Source: Prevotella sp. (lineage in GTDB: Bacteria; Bacteroidota; Bacteroidia; Bacteroidales; Bacteroidaceae). Taken from it: a DNA stretch of 64,000 bases. The translations under genes were made by a program, and so were the position numbers. The stretch spans positions 1 to 64,000 of the forward strand of contig JAEAMQ010000035.1 in assembly GCA_016901395.1 (NCBI GenBank), read 5' to 3'. Shown here piece after piece: positions 25,899-35,383 of the stretch. Numbering within the stretch: the stretch's first letter is position 1; each line of letters begins with the position of its first letter. The notes under the pieces are model-generated. The model saw only the letters and a list, made by a program, of their open reading frames with translations. It had not been told where the DNA came from and did no database searches.

Positions 25899-27413
25899 CT
25901 ACCCGCAATAGAAGAAACGATTGATGAGCCGACGGATGGCATCTCCATTGCCATGGATGTCAGTGCGCAGCGTGCGGTCGTGGTAGTCACGCAGCTGTCT
26001 CAGAATGCCATCAATCATATTGGCCGAGAAAATGCCCAGTTCCTCGTAGGCCCCACGTTGCCGCTCCAGACAGTCGGCTGATGCCGCACAGCTGTCGGGC
26101 AACTGGTCCAACTGGTCCAATCGGTGGGCATTAGCCTCATCATGGATATTCACATCGACGTAGGTCCGCTCCGCAATCTCTGTAGCATCCTGCATCTCGA
26201 AGCCGTGACGACAGGCCACACAGAGGGCCGCCAGATATTGGTAAACATCGGCCGACCCGTCGCCGGAACGTATCTCGAACGTCTGCTTGTCACTTCCCCG
26301 CATTTCCATCGGCACCTCTTCCTCCATCGGATTGGCCGTGTGGCTCATGTCAATGCCCGAGGTCCACCCCAGCGGCACACGCACAAGGACGCTCCTGTTG
26401 CGGTCGCCCCAGCATACATTCGTCGGTGCTTCCTGATGGGGAACGAGACGGAAGTATGAAGTAGGATTTTTGTTTCCGAAGGCGGTGAGGCTGGGTGCAA
26501 GGTCCATGAGACCTGCAATGGCACGCCGGGCATTGTCGGTAAGTACACCTCCACGTTCCACAAGCATATTCTTACCTTCACGCATCAGCCGCATATGGAT
26601 ATGCAGTCCAGAGCCTGCCTTGCCCGATGTGATCTTCGGAGCAAAGGTCACGGTGAGTCCTTCGCGCCAGGCAAGGTTATAAATCACCCATTTAGCAAGC
26701 ATCAGCTCGTCGGCAGCATGCTCCGCAGCGATAGGCAGGAACTCGATTTCGTTTTGCTCATAGAGCAGCCCGTCCTGCTCAAAACACCCCACTTCCGTGT
26801 GTCCATACTTGATATGTCCACCGGTCTGAGCGATGTATCTCATGCATTTCTTACGGAAATCGCCGGCTTTTGCAAACGGTGCACTTTCATGATAGCCGTG
26901 CTGATCGCGTCCGGGAAATTTACCTTCAGAGGGCTTGATGACATAATACTCAAGTTCGCCCATAGCCTGAAACTCCATACCGGTCTTCTCACGAAATGCT
27001 TTTACAGCTTTGCGCAAAGTGTGGTCGGGCGACGACTCCATCGGGTGGCCGTCCTTGTCAAAGAAGGAACAGAGCATGCAGAGGGTGGGCTCCTCACTGA
27101 AAGGGTCGATAAATGCCGAGTCATAACGTGGCAACACATAGAGGTCGGAGCTGGAGGCCTGTATGAAATCAAACAGGCTTGAACCGTCTACACGCTCTCC
27201 ACAGGTAAGGATAGTGCGCAGATAGGCCACATCAGAGAGCACAAAATTGAGCATTTTGAGCTTGCCGTCGCCTCCGGGATACATGAAATTCACCATGCGG
27301 ATGCCGTGTTTCACCACATATTTAATAATGTCTTCACGTGTAAACTCAGACGGATGCTTTTCCAGTTCTTCTACCAAGACATTGGCATTCATCTGGATTT
27401 GTTCATTTTCCAT
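25899..27413 (-). CDS. glnA: Glutamine synthetase
   Basis: Cytoplasmic ATP-dependent ligation of ammonia to glutamate. At 504 aa it is within the type I range. N-terminal beta-grasp region: GIRMVNFMYPGGDGK. Catalytic domain: MGELEYYV with metal-binding Glu, NEIEFLP, then SGLHIHM with the conserved His, and the ATP/glutamate region SYFRLVPHQEAPTNVCWGDRNRSV. The last segment differs from the common SYKRLVPG-EAP form. No adenylylation-site motif was recognised. It stands alone behind a consensus promoter. Confidence 0.93.
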   Translation of the reverse strand: MENEQIQMNANVLVEELEKHPSEFTREDIIKYVVKHGIRMVNFMYPGGDGKLKMLNFVLSDVAYLRTILTCGERVDGSSLFDFIQASSSDLYVLPRYDSAFIDPFSEEPTLCMLCSFFDKDGHPMESSPDHTLRKAVKAFREKTGMEFQAMGELEYYVIKPSEGKFPGRDQHGYHESAPFAKAGDFRKKCMRYIAQTGGHIKYGHTEVGCFEQDGLLYEQNEIEFLPIAAEHAADELMLAKWVIYNLAWREGLTVTFAPKITSGKAGSGLHIHMRLMREGKNMLVERGGVLTDNARRAIAGLMDLAPSLTAFGNKNPTSYFRLVPHQEAPTNVCWGDRNRSVLVRVPLGWTSGIDMSHTANPMEEEVPMEMRGSDKQTFEIRSGDGSADVYQYLAALCVACRHGFEMQDATEIAERTYVDVNIHDEANAHRLDQLDQLPDSCAASADCLERQRGAYEELGIFSANMIDGILRQLRDYHDRTLRTDIHGNGDAIRRLINRFFYCG

Positions 27414-27440
27414 ATCAGTTAAAGTTTGAGGTTATGACAA

Positions 27441-27471
27441 CAAAGATAAATGAAAAAACAATAACCGACAA
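27441..27471 (-). promoter_or_regulatory. glnA promoter
   Basis: Minus strand: TTG (27469-27471), 20 bases, TATCTTTG (27441-27448). Confidence 0.75.
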
Positions 27472-27646
27472 GCAATTTCATTAAAAATTAACAAATAAGA
27501 CGGGCTCCCTTTGCATAGGAAAATAGGAAATGGAGGTATAAGAAAAACGTCTGGTAGCGCTTTCGCTCAAGAAACGATGTTATAGGAAAAACTCGGGGGA
27601 CGTGCTGTTAATCATACCTCATACCTGCCCATGGTCACAAAACAAT

Positions 27647-27680
27647 CATCCCCGAAAGATGCTCACATCTTTCGGGGATG
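27647..27680 (-). terminator. Terminator of the bamD-rpoZ-DUF4293 run
   Basis: Perfect 15-bp stem (CATCCCCGAAAGATG and its complement) with a 4-base loop, 58 bases past the DUF4293 stop. On the minus strand it is followed by ATTGTTTTG. Confidence 0.75.
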
Positions 27681-27737
27681 AGGATAGTTAGGAGAAAGGA
27701 TAGGAGACCCTGATTTTCGATACCCGTCCAACAGGCA

Positions 27738-28187
27738 CTATCGTATTCGATCCATTGACCTTACGAGTTTCTCGTCGGCCACAACACCCTGTCGGGCCAT
27801 GAACAACAGCACGAAAGCCACAAATGGCAGACAGGCTGCAAACTGGAAATGGAATGTCCCGTTGGTCTGAAACTCATTGAAAACCACAAATGAATAATAG
27901 GCAAGCCAAGCTAAACAGAGCACCATTCCGGCCGTGCACATCTTAGCCTGCAGACGGCGTTTCTTATAAAGGAAGATGCTGACAAAAGTCAACACGCCTG
28001 TCACCACCAAATCGGCAAAGGGCAACGGACGGGCCTGAAACGCCTGATCACGATAGAACCCGAGGTTGTACCATACTACAGGCATACCCATGCCCTTGGG
28101 TTCCATCTCTCCGATGGGGAGGCACAGGCACACAACGATGGCCAACAATGCCAGCAACAAGAATATGGTCTGTTTGCGCTGAATCAT
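27738..28187 (-). CDS. DUF4293 membrane protein
   Basis: A 149-aa inner-membrane protein with four predicted helices, starting MIQRKQTIFLLLALLAIVV, the family's typical beginning. It ends in a short charged tail (DEKLVRSMDRIR). DUF4293 proteins are specific to Bacteroidota and their function is not known. The position directly after rpoZ and bamD is conserved in the phylum. The spacing to rpoZ is 17 bases, so co-transcription is likely. Confidence 0.88.
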   Translation of the reverse strand: MIQRKQTIFLLLALLAIVVCLCLPIGEMEPKGMGMPVVWYNLGFYRDQAFQARPLPFADLVVTGVLTFVSIFLYKKRRLQAKMCTAGMVLCLAWLAYYSFVVFNEFQTNGTFHFQFAACLPFVAFVLLFMARQGVVADEKLVRSMDRIR

Positions 28188-28204
28188 TGATAATCTCCCG
28201 TCAA

Positions 28205-28525
28205 TTAGTTCTTGGAGGCATCACGCCAATAGATACTGCCCTCAGTAAACTCCTGTGTGGCCAGCAACGTGGGCTTCGGCAGCTTCTCGTAATAACGGCT
28301 GATCTCGATTTGCTCACGGTTTTCAAAAACCTCTTCCAGCGAATCATTGTAGGATGCAAACTCTGCCAACTTCTTGTTGAGGTCCTGCTTGATCTCAACA
28401 GATATCTGATTGGCGCGTTTTCCAATAATGACGACACTCTCATAGATGTTTCCTGTCTCCTGACAAAGGTCCATAATGTTACGTGTCACCGTATTCACCG
28501 GAGCTTTAGACTTTTTGTAATCCAT
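28205..28525 (-). CDS. rpoZ: RNA polymerase omega subunit (Bacteroidota form)
   Basis: A 106-aa protein matching the Bacteroidota omega-like subunit. The conserved middle is NIYESVVIIGKRANQIS, the omega fold's helix contacting beta-prime, then KQDLNKKLAEFASYND. The C-terminal REQIEISRYYEKLPKPTLLA is a phylum-specific tail. It assists assembly of RNA polymerase. It sits between bamD and the DUF4293 gene, a conserved order. Confidence 0.88.
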   Translation of the reverse strand: MDYKKSKAPVNTVTRNIMDLCQETGNIYESVVIIGKRANQISVEIKQDLNKKLAEFASYNDSLEEVFENREQIEISRYYEKLPKPTLLATQEFTEGSIYWRDASKN

Positions 28526-28581
28526 TATAAATGATAATTATTTGATGTTACCTATTGTTGTTACGAGCCTCCCACACGGAG

Positions 28582-29421
28582 CTATTGCTCGTCCTTGGCA
28601 GCAGAAGTAATCTTCTTGCACTTCTCGATATACTCCTCGGCATGCTTACGTTCCTTGGAGTCTGGGTATTCATTGATAAACCCATAGCACTCGTCCTCAG
28701 CATCCTGGAAACGCTCGAGTTTTCTCGATTCCACACTCTGCTGGGCCAGTTCATACTTCGATTTCATAATCAGCACCGAAAAATCCTCACGACGGTTGGT
28801 GTAGGGATAGTCTTTCAGCGCATTCTGGGATGTCACGATACAGGCCTCATAGTTGTTTCCTCCACTCGTGCAGTTGCCGAAATAGGAACCTAAGTCATAA
28901 TAGAGCTGGGCAGAATAAAGTTCCTTCTCCACTAATTTGTCTTGCAGGGAGAACAGCCGTTGCTGGGCTTTCTCCTTCATCTTGGCATCAGGATAGATGT
29001 CAAGATACTCCTGAAAAGCCGAGATAGCCTGTACCGTCTCGCTCTGGTCGAGACGCGGCTCGGGCGTATCCATGTAGAGACTCTCGCCGATATAATATTC
29101 GGCCAGCTCTGCATACGCTCCACGTGGATAGGACTTCACATAGCGCTTGAAGGTCTCCGATGCCGTGGCATAGTCGTGGTCGAGATATTCGGCCATTGCA
29201 AGCATATAAAGACTCTCCTCCGCCTCGCTCGTACCCTTGGCCTGAACGATGAGCTCTTGCAGAATAGTTACCGCACGAGTGTACTTGCCTTTGGCAAAAC
29301 ATTCCTTGGCATACTCGTACTTATAATGGTAATCGGTGGATTTGTATACCTGGTTGAACTCCTTGGCACAACTGCTGAAAAGCAGTAATGCCGAAAAGGC
29401 AACCAACACAGTTTTCTTCAT
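28582..29421 (-). CDS. bamD: Outer membrane assembly lipoprotein BamD
   Basis: A 279-aa lipoprotein of the BAM complex that inserts beta-barrel proteins into the outer membrane. The signal peptide ends in the lipobox FSSC. The mature protein consists of TPR-like helical repeats, for example YEYAKECFAKGKYTRAV, YMLAMAEYLDHDYATA and ELAEYYIGESLY. The start is the ATG at 29421; seven more in-frame codons upstream would pass through the promoter -7 box. First gene of bamD-rpoZ-DUF4293, divergent from uvrB. Confidence 0.93.
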   Translation of the reverse strand: MKKTVLVAFSALLLFSSCAKEFNQVYKSTDYHYKYEYAKECFAKGKYTRAVTILQELIVQAKGTSEAEESLYMLAMAEYLDHDYATASETFKRYVKSYPRGAYAELAEYYIGESLYMDTPEPRLDQSETVQAISAFQEYLDIYPDAKMKEKAQQRLFSLQDKLVEKELYSAQLYYDLGSYFGNCTSGGNNYEACIVTSQNALKDYPYTNRREDFSVLIMKSKYELAQQSVESRKLERFQDAEDECYGFINEYPDSKERKHAEEYIEKCKKITSAAKDEQ

Positions 29422-29439
29422 ATTCAACCTTTTGAAGTG

Positions 29440-29470
29440 CAAAAATACATATAATTATTCGTTTGCCCAA
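29440..29470 (-). promoter_or_regulatory. bamD operon promoter
   Basis: Minus strand: TTG (29468-29470), 20 bases, TATTTTTG (29440-29447). Confidence 0.7.
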
Positions 29471-29522
29471 AAAGCGATAGTTATTTTTAGTAAAAAAAAC
29501 AACCTTTGACATCAGAATTTAG

Positions 29523-29530
29523 TAATTTTG
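29523..29530 (+). promoter_or_regulatory. -7 box (TAATTTTG) of uvrB
   Basis: TAnnTTTG match ending only 6 bases before the uvrB ATG at 29537, which would make the transcript nearly leaderless. The nearest upstream TTTG (29505-29508) is too close to be a standard -33. Confidence 0.5.
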
Positions 29531-29536
29531 CACAAT

Positions 29537-31567
29537 ATGGATTTTAAACTGACATCCAAATACAAGCCTACCGGCGACCAGCCCCAGGCCATCGCACAGC
29601 TCACCCAAGGTATTGAGAACGGCGATCCCGCGCAGGTATTGCTGGGCGTAACCGGCTCGGGAAAGACGTTCACGATAGCCAATGTCATTGCCAACGTGAA
29701 CAAGCCCACGCTGGTGCTCAGCCACAACAAGACGCTGGCCGCACAGCTCTACGAGGAGATGAAGGGGTTCTTTCCGGAGAACGCCGTGGACTATTATGTC
29801 TCCTACTACGACTATTATCAGCCCGAGGCCTACCTCCCCGCCACCGATGTCTATATCGAGAAAGACCTCGCCATCAACGACGAGATCGACAAACTGCGGC
29901 TCGGTGCCGTGAGCGACCTGCTGTCGGGCCGCAAGGATGTCGTTGTGGTGTCGTCGGTATCGTGCATCTATGGTATGGGCGGACCGGTAGCCATGCAGGA
30001 AAGCATCATCAGCATCAAGCGCGGACAGCGGGTGGACCGCAACGACTTCCTGCGCCGACTCGTCACCGCCCTCTACACGCGCAACGACATAGACCTGCAG
30101 CGAGGCTTCTTCTCGGTGAAGGGCGACACGGTGAATATCGCTATGGCCTACAGCGACTACATACTCCGTGTGACCTGGTGGGATGACGAAATCGATGCCA
30201 TCGAGGAAGTGGACTCCATCACGATGCGCACCATCCAGAAGTTTGAGGAATACCAAATCTACCCCGCCAACCTATTCGTCACCTCGAAGGAGCAGACCGA
30301 ACTCGCCATACGCCATATCCAAGATGACCTCGTGGAGCGTATAGACTATTTCAATGAACTGGGCGACAGCATCAAGGCCCAGCGCATCAAGGAGCGCGTG
30401 GAATACGACATGGAGATGATCAAGGAGCTGGGCCACTGCTCGGGCATCGAGAACTACTCGCGCTATTTCGACGGCCGCGAGCCGGGTCAGCGGCCTTACT
30501 GCCTGCTCGACTTCTTCCCGCAGGATTTCCTCATCGTCATCGACGAGAGCCACGTGAGCGTGCCGCAGATCAACGCCATGTTCGGCGGCGACCGCGCCCG
30601 CAAGCAGAACCTTGTGGAATACGGGTTCCGCCTTCCCGCCGCCTTCGACAACAGGCCGCTGCGTTTCGAGGAGTTCCACGACATGATAAATCAGATTATC
30701 TATGTGTCGGCCACCCCCGCCAACTTCGAACTGCAGGAGGCTGAGGGCGTAGTGGTGGAGCAACTCATCCGCCCTACAGGACTTCTCGACCCCGAAATTG
30801 AGGTGAGGCCGTCGGAAAACCAGATTGACGACCTGCTCAACGAAATCGTGATACGCACGGAGAAGGGCGAGCGCGTGCTCGTCACCACCCTCACCAAGCG
30901 CATGGCCGAGGAGCTCACGGAGTATCTCCTCAACCACGACGTGCGGGCCAACTATATCCATAGCGACATCGCCACGCTCGACCGCGTGCAGATTATGAAC
31001 GACCTGCGTGCCGGAGTGTATGATGTTCTCGTGGGTGTGAACCTCCTGCGCGAGGGTCTCGACCTGCCCGAGGTGTCGCTTGTGGCCATCCTCGATGCCG
31101 ACAAAGAGGGCTTCCTTCGCAGCCACCGTTCGCTCACGCAGACCGCCGGACGTGCCGCCCGTAACGTCAACGGTAAGGTTATCATGTATGCCGACAACAT
31201 CACCGAGAGCATGCAGCGCACCATCGACGAGACGGCGCGGCGGCGCAGCATCCAGCTGAAATACAACGAGGACCACCACATCACTCCGCGCCAGATCGTG
31301 AAGGACATCCACGGCGCATTGCCCTATGGCCGTGGCGAACAGCACGAGACTATGCGCACGGGTCACCAACAGGTGTATATGGAGCCCGACAGTGCCGCCT
31401 TTGCTGCCGACCCCATCGTGCAGCGCATGACACGGCCCGAGTTGGAAAAGAGCATTGCCAACACCAAGAAACTCATGGAGCAGGCCGCCAAGGATCTCGA
31501 CTTCATTCAGGCAGCCCAATATCGAGACGAAATTGTGCGATTGCAAGCTCAGTTGGAGTTGAAATAG
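29537..31567 (+). CDS. uvrB: Excinuclease ABC subunit B
   Basis: The 676-aa damage-verification helicase of nucleotide excision repair. Motifs: Walker A GVTGSGKTFT near residue 40, the beta-hairpin YYDYYQPEAY near 95, DEAD-like VIDESHV near 335, helicase motifs including YVSATPANFEL, and a C-terminal UVR motif (LEKSIANTKKLMEQAAKDLD) that contacts UvrC. Full length. The start is the ATG at 29537; a TTG three codons earlier lies inside the -7 box. Confidence 0.97.
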   Translation: MDFKLTSKYKPTGDQPQAIAQLTQGIENGDPAQVLLGVTGSGKTFTIANVIANVNKPTLVLSHNKTLAAQLYEEMKGFFPENAVDYYVSYYDYYQPEAYLPATDVYIEKDLAINDEIDKLRLGAVSDLLSGRKDVVVVSSVSCIYGMGGPVAMQESIISIKRGQRVDRNDFLRRLVTALYTRNDIDLQRGFFSVKGDTVNIAMAYSDYILRVTWWDDEIDAIEEVDSITMRTIQKFEEYQIYPANLFVTSKEQTELAIRHIQDDLVERIDYFNELGDSIKAQRIKERVEYDMEMIKELGHCSGIENYSRYFDGREPGQRPYCLLDFFPQDFLIVIDESHVSVPQINAMFGGDRARKQNLVEYGFRLPAAFDNRPLRFEEFHDMINQIIYVSATPANFELQEAEGVVVEQLIRPTGLLDPEIEVRPSENQIDDLLNEIVIRTEKGERVLVTTLTKRMAEELTEYLLNHDVRANYIHSDIATLDRVQIMNDLRAGVYDVLVGVNLLREGLDLPEVSLVAILDADKEGFLRSHRSLTQTAGRAARNVNGKVIMYADNITESMQRTIDETARRRSIQLKYNEDHHITPRQIVKDIHGALPYGRGEQHETMRTGHQQVYMEPDSAAFAADPIVQRMTRPELEKSIANTKKLMEQAAKDLDFIQAAQYRDEIVRLQAQLELK

Positions 31568-31804
31568 ATTCTTGGTTTTCAAATCCATTCTCCCGTTTTC
31601 TGGTCTGTGGGCAACCATCATACCATGGGAGTCATACCCAAAATTCTGACGTGGCACAGTGTCTCATCACCCAACAAGGAATACAGGATGTGAAAAACAA
31701 AATGGAAACGAATGCCCCTCAAAACACAGATGGAAAAGCAAGGCCACTCAGAATAATAAAAGTTAAAAACCTCTTTATCGCCCCTCATATACAACATTAT
31801 TTCG

Positions 31805-31812
31805 TAAATTTG
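31805..31812 (+). promoter_or_regulatory. -7 box (TAAATTTG) of the DUF4468 gene
   Basis: TAnnTTTG match 25 bases before the ATG at 31838. The preceding gap after uvrB (from 31568) shows no clear terminator. Confidence 0.5.
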
Positions 31813-31837
31813 CCCTACACAATATTCAATTAAAGTC

Positions 31838-32497
31838 ATGAAGAATCTGATTGTAGCACTCTTAGCATGTCTCCCACTCATGGGAATGGCACAAAACACA
31901 TGGGAAGCTCCCAAGGAAGAACAACAGGCGCAACCCAAGAAGAAAGCTCTCTTTGAGTCGAACAAGAAGCAGGAAGACCCCAAATACCTCGCCGGAGCAG
32001 TACCCGTGGTAGGAGGCAAGGTGGTGTTCACGCTCGACAAGGACGTACCAGGCATGAGTGCTGATGAGATTTATCAGAAAGTATACGACCGGATGAATGC
32101 CCTCACCAAAGAGGATAACCAGTTTGAGACGAGCAAAATCGCCGTGGTGAACAAGGGCGAGCACACCATTGCCGCGCGCTACAAGGAGTGGCTGGTGTTT
32201 CAGAATACCTTCCTTTCGCTCGACCAGACAGTGTTCAACTATACCCTCATTGCACAAACCACCGACGGACATCTTCACATGACGATGGAACGCATGGGCT
32301 ATCAGTATGAGAAGGAGCGCACTGACGTGAACAATGGCCTGGAGACCAAGGCCGAAGACTGGATCACCGACAAAGAGGCTCTCAACAAAAAACAGACTAA
32401 ACTCGCCAAATACAGCGGTAAGTTCCGCCGCAAGACCATTGACCGCAAGGACTATATCTTCGGACAGATTTGCTCGGCATTAGGCATCAAATATTGA
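31838..32497 (+). CDS. Exported DUF4468-like protein
   Basis: A 219-aa protein with a short signal peptide (LIVALLACLPLMGMAQ) and a Gln/Lys/Glu-rich linker. A single domain resembles DUF4468: VPVVGGKVVFTLDKDVPGMSADEIY near its start, and a conserved KYSGKFRRKTIDRKDYIFG end. DUF4468 is a common exported domain in Bacteroidota with no known activity. It is followed at 49 bases by a small membrane protein and then a large porin, so the three may form one transcription unit for envelope proteins (inference). Confidence 0.8.
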   Translation: MKNLIVALLACLPLMGMAQNTWEAPKEEQQAQPKKKALFESNKKQEDPKYLAGAVPVVGGKVVFTLDKDVPGMSADEIYQKVYDRMNALTKEDNQFETSKIAVVNKGEHTIAARYKEWLVFQNTFLSLDQTVFNYTLIAQTTDGHLHMTMERMGYQYEKERTDVNNGLETKAEDWITDKEALNKKQTKLAKYSGKFRRKTIDRKDYIFGQICSALGIKY

Positions 32498-32546
32498 TTT
32501 CCGGGCATACCACCAACCCGTTTAACCCTACAAACATTCTCCAACT

Positions 32547-32768
32547 ATGGATAACGACAACTCATACCTCCGCCGCAGACGCAGGGATGACGACGCACAA
32601 CCTGACTCGTTTTTCAAGCTACGCAACTGGCTTAACATCATCTTCATGATTGGTGCCATCGTTGGCGTGTGCGTTTATCTCGCCCTCGACCATCAGACGG
32701 GCATCATCATCGTGCTCGGCGCAATGGTGTTCAAGATTGTTGAGACCGCGTTACGCTTTATACACTAA
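32547..32768 (+). CDS. Small membrane protein
   Basis: 73 aa: a basic/acidic N-terminus (YLRRRRRDDD), then two hydrophobic helices (WLNIIFMIGAIVGVCVYLAL and GIIIVLGAMVFKIVETAL). No family recognised with confidence. The stop codon TAA is immediately followed by the ATG of the porin gene, so they are translationally close. Many porin genes in Prevotella-like genomes are preceded by such a protein (recollection, unchecked). Confidence 0.7.
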   Translation: MDNDNSYLRRRRRDDDAQPDSFFKLRNWLNIIFMIGAIVGVCVYLALDHQTGIIIVLGAMVFKIVETALRFIH

Positions 32769-35111
32769 ATGAGAAAATACATTCTTTCGCTGCTTTTCTG
32801 GTTCACCGTCTACCCCATCTACGCACAGGTGGTGGAAACCGACGGCTATAACCAGATCGACGAGTCGGGCAACATCACCCGGCAGGGGCAGAAGCGCAAC
32901 AACGCCGACTCCCTCGGATCGGACAAGGAAATTCCCAAGGGCATCTATGTGTGGACCGTGGACCGACGGTTTGGCGACCGCCGACCGGCCGTGCCCGACA
33001 CGCTGTCGCACATGTATATGAACTCCATCTTCACCGAGGGACTTCGTGGGGAATACAACACCACTGGAAATCTCGGCTCACCGCGTCAGGCACGCATATT
33101 CATTGACCGCCGCGACGAAAGCCGCAACTTCCTGTTTACCAACCCCTATGACTTCTTCATCACCCCAGTGGAGGATTTCCAGTTCACCAACACGCTCTCG
33201 CCCTTCACCAATCTGAGCTACAACAACTGCGGCGACCGCACCAATGGCGAGGACCATTTCACCGCACGCTTCGGCGTGAATGCCAGTAAGAAGATCGGAG
33301 CGGGCTTCAAGTTTGACTATCTCTATGGTCGCGGCTACTATTCATCGCAGTCGACATCGCACTTCAACTATACAATGTATGGCTCATACATCGGCGACCG
33401 CTATCAGGCCCACATTCTGGCTTCCACCAATCACCAGAAAGTGACCGAGAACGGCGGTATCACCGACGACAACTATATCACCCATCCCGAAATCTTCAAC
33501 GAGAGCTACCAGACCTCGGAAATCCCCACCATGCTCTCCAGCAACTGGAACCGCAACGACAACCAACACGTATTCTTCACCCAGCGTTACATTATCGGAT
33601 ACAACCGCAAGGTGCCCATGACCAAGGAGGAGATTGCGGCCAGAAAATTTGCAATGGAGTCACAAAAAGAAGCTGAGGCTGCCAAGGCCAAGGAGGAGGC
33701 AATGCAAGAAGCACGCAAGGCCGGACGCGACGTGTCGGAAAACGACATCAAACCCCGCGAGACTTTCGGCGGACGACCCGACGGGGCAAAGATAGCTGAA
33801 GGGCCGACACGCATGGGGACTCCACCCGACTCGCTCGGGAACAACGGCCGCATCCGCGTGGAAAGCAAAGCTGCAGCCGATAGCCTCATCGCAGCAGCAA
33901 AAAAGATAGGCGAGGACACCTCATGGCTCAAAAACGAATATGTGCCCGTGACGAGTTTCATCCACACCGCCGAATTCAACAACTACAACCGCATCTATCA
34001 GGCCTATGCCACGCCTGACAATTATTATCTCGACACTTATACTGTGCAGGAGAAATTTGATGTCGACTCCATCTACGACAAAACCTCCCACTGGAGCCTG
34101 CGCAACACGCTGGCCATCTCGCTGCTCGAGGGTTTCAACAAGTGGGCCAAAGCCGGTCTCAAGGCTTTTGCCACTCATCAGCTCAACCACTACGCTTTGC
34201 CCGACTCCGGCGGTGTGCGGTCATGGAACGAGCATGCCATCAGCGTGGGCGGGCAACTGTCTAAGACACAGGGCAAGACACTCCACTACAACGTCATCGG
34301 CGAGTTTGGAGTGGGCGGCATCAACCTCGGCGAGCTCCATGTCGATGGTGGTGTAGACCTCAACTTCCCACTGTTCAAGGACACCATGACCCTTGCCGCC
34401 AGCGGATTTTACCATCACGAGCGGCCCGCCTTCTATTATCGCCACTACCAGAGCCGCCACTATTGGTGGGATGACCAGGACCTTTCGTTCATAGACCATC
34501 TCCACACGCAAGGCATATTGAACTATCAGAAGACCCGTACACGATTGCGTGTAGCCTACGATATCATCAAAAACTACACTTATCTCTCAACCACCTACAC
34601 CACATCGGACGAGGGACGACTCTACAATGCGGTGGGTGTCAAGCAGAACAGTGGTGCCATCAGCGTGCTCACGGCCGAGATTTCACAGGATCTCACCTTC
34701 GGGCCATTCAACTGGGAGAGTGTGGTGACATTCCAGAAATCGTCCAATGAAGACGCTCTGCCGTTGCCTGCCATCAACGCCTATACCAATCTGTACCTGA
34801 GATTTAAGATTGCCCACGTGCTGAAGACCGATTTCGGCGTAGATGCCCGCTACTTCACCGAGTACAACGCTCCCGAATATGTGCCTGGACTTGGGCAGTA
34901 TGCCGTACAGGGCAACGACACGAAAGTGAAAGTAGGTAACTGTCCCATCATCAATGTCTACGCCAATTTCCACCTGAAACACACGCGTTTTTTCATCATG
35001 ATGAGCCACATCAATGCCAACTACGGCAAGAAAAATTATTTCTACGCCCCCCATTATCCGCTCAACGGCAACCTGTTACGCATGGGATTGAGCTGGAATT
35101 TCTATAATTAA
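32769..35111 (+). CDS. Putative outer-membrane porin (Porin_10-like)
   Basis: A 780-aa exported beta-barrel-like protein: signal peptide (YILSLLFWFTVYPIYAQ), many alternating aromatic/polar strands and a terminal aromatic (SWNFYN). The layout fits the Bacteroidota 'putative porin' family. Residues near 285-370 form an unusual charged insertion rich in Lys, Glu and Ala (EAEAAKAKEEAMQEARKAGR) that is probably helical and periplasmic or extracellular. The substrate is unknown. It abuts the small membrane protein gene without a gap. Confidence 0.8.
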   Translation: MRKYILSLLFWFTVYPIYAQVVETDGYNQIDESGNITRQGQKRNNADSLGSDKEIPKGIYVWTVDRRFGDRRPAVPDTLSHMYMNSIFTEGLRGEYNTTGNLGSPRQARIFIDRRDESRNFLFTNPYDFFITPVEDFQFTNTLSPFTNLSYNNCGDRTNGEDHFTARFGVNASKKIGAGFKFDYLYGRGYYSSQSTSHFNYTMYGSYIGDRYQAHILASTNHQKVTENGGITDDNYITHPEIFNESYQTSEIPTMLSSNWNRNDNQHVFFTQRYIIGYNRKVPMTKEEIAARKFAMESQKEAEAAKAKEEAMQEARKAGRDVSENDIKPRETFGGRPDGAKIAEGPTRMGTPPDSLGNNGRIRVESKAAADSLIAAAKKIGEDTSWLKNEYVPVTSFIHTAEFNNYNRIYQAYATPDNYYLDTYTVQEKFDVDSIYDKTSHWSLRNTLAISLLEGFNKWAKAGLKAFATHQLNHYALPDSGGVRSWNEHAISVGGQLSKTQGKTLHYNVIGEFGVGGINLGELHVDGGVDLNFPLFKDTMTLAASGFYHHERPAFYYRHYQSRHYWWDDQDLSFIDHLHTQGILNYQKTRTRLRVAYDIIKNYTYLSTTYTTSDEGRLYNAVGVKQNSGAISVLTAEISQDLTFGPFNWESVVTFQKSSNEDALPLPAINAYTNLYLRFKIAHVLKTDFGVDARYFTEYNAPEYVPGLGQYAVQGNDTKVKVGNCPIINVYANFHLKHTRFFIMMSHINANYGKKNYFYAPHYPLNGNLLRMGLSWNFYN

Positions 35112-35383
35112 AATTCCTCTCACTAACACCCCACACCTCTCCCTGCCCCTCCCTCGGGGGGAGGGAACAGCCGTCCGGCGTTATCCACCCCACCCATTTT
35201 CTCACCCTATTATCTCCTATAATTGCCTATAAGTTCTATCATGTCCTATAAACCCAAATAACATTCCATCATCCCCTATATCACCCTATCACATCCTATT
35301 CCGGTGCTATCCTATACAGACTCTTGTTTATTGTTAACTTTGCAACAACGGGCATGTCACAGTTACCATCTCAAATATCTTTT
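35112..35383. other. Upstream region of the PUL regulator
   Basis: Contains a decayed fragment similar to an arm of the inverted-end elements (35140-35168) and a stretch with eight CCTAT words (35196-35316). A -7 box TAACTTTG (35335-35342) lies 41 bases before the chosen ATG of the hybrid sensor gene. Confidence 0.55.

Larger units (their letters stand above)
27414..27737. other. Gap between glnA and DUF4293 gene
   Basis: 324 bases holding the glnA promoter (27441-27471) and the terminator of the bamD-rpoZ-DUF4293 run (27647-27680). The 27480-27640 stretch contains nothing I recognise. Confidence 0.6.

Noticed and set aside
30272..31657. 461-codon minus-strand open frame
   Set aside because: Antisense to uvrB; no domain.
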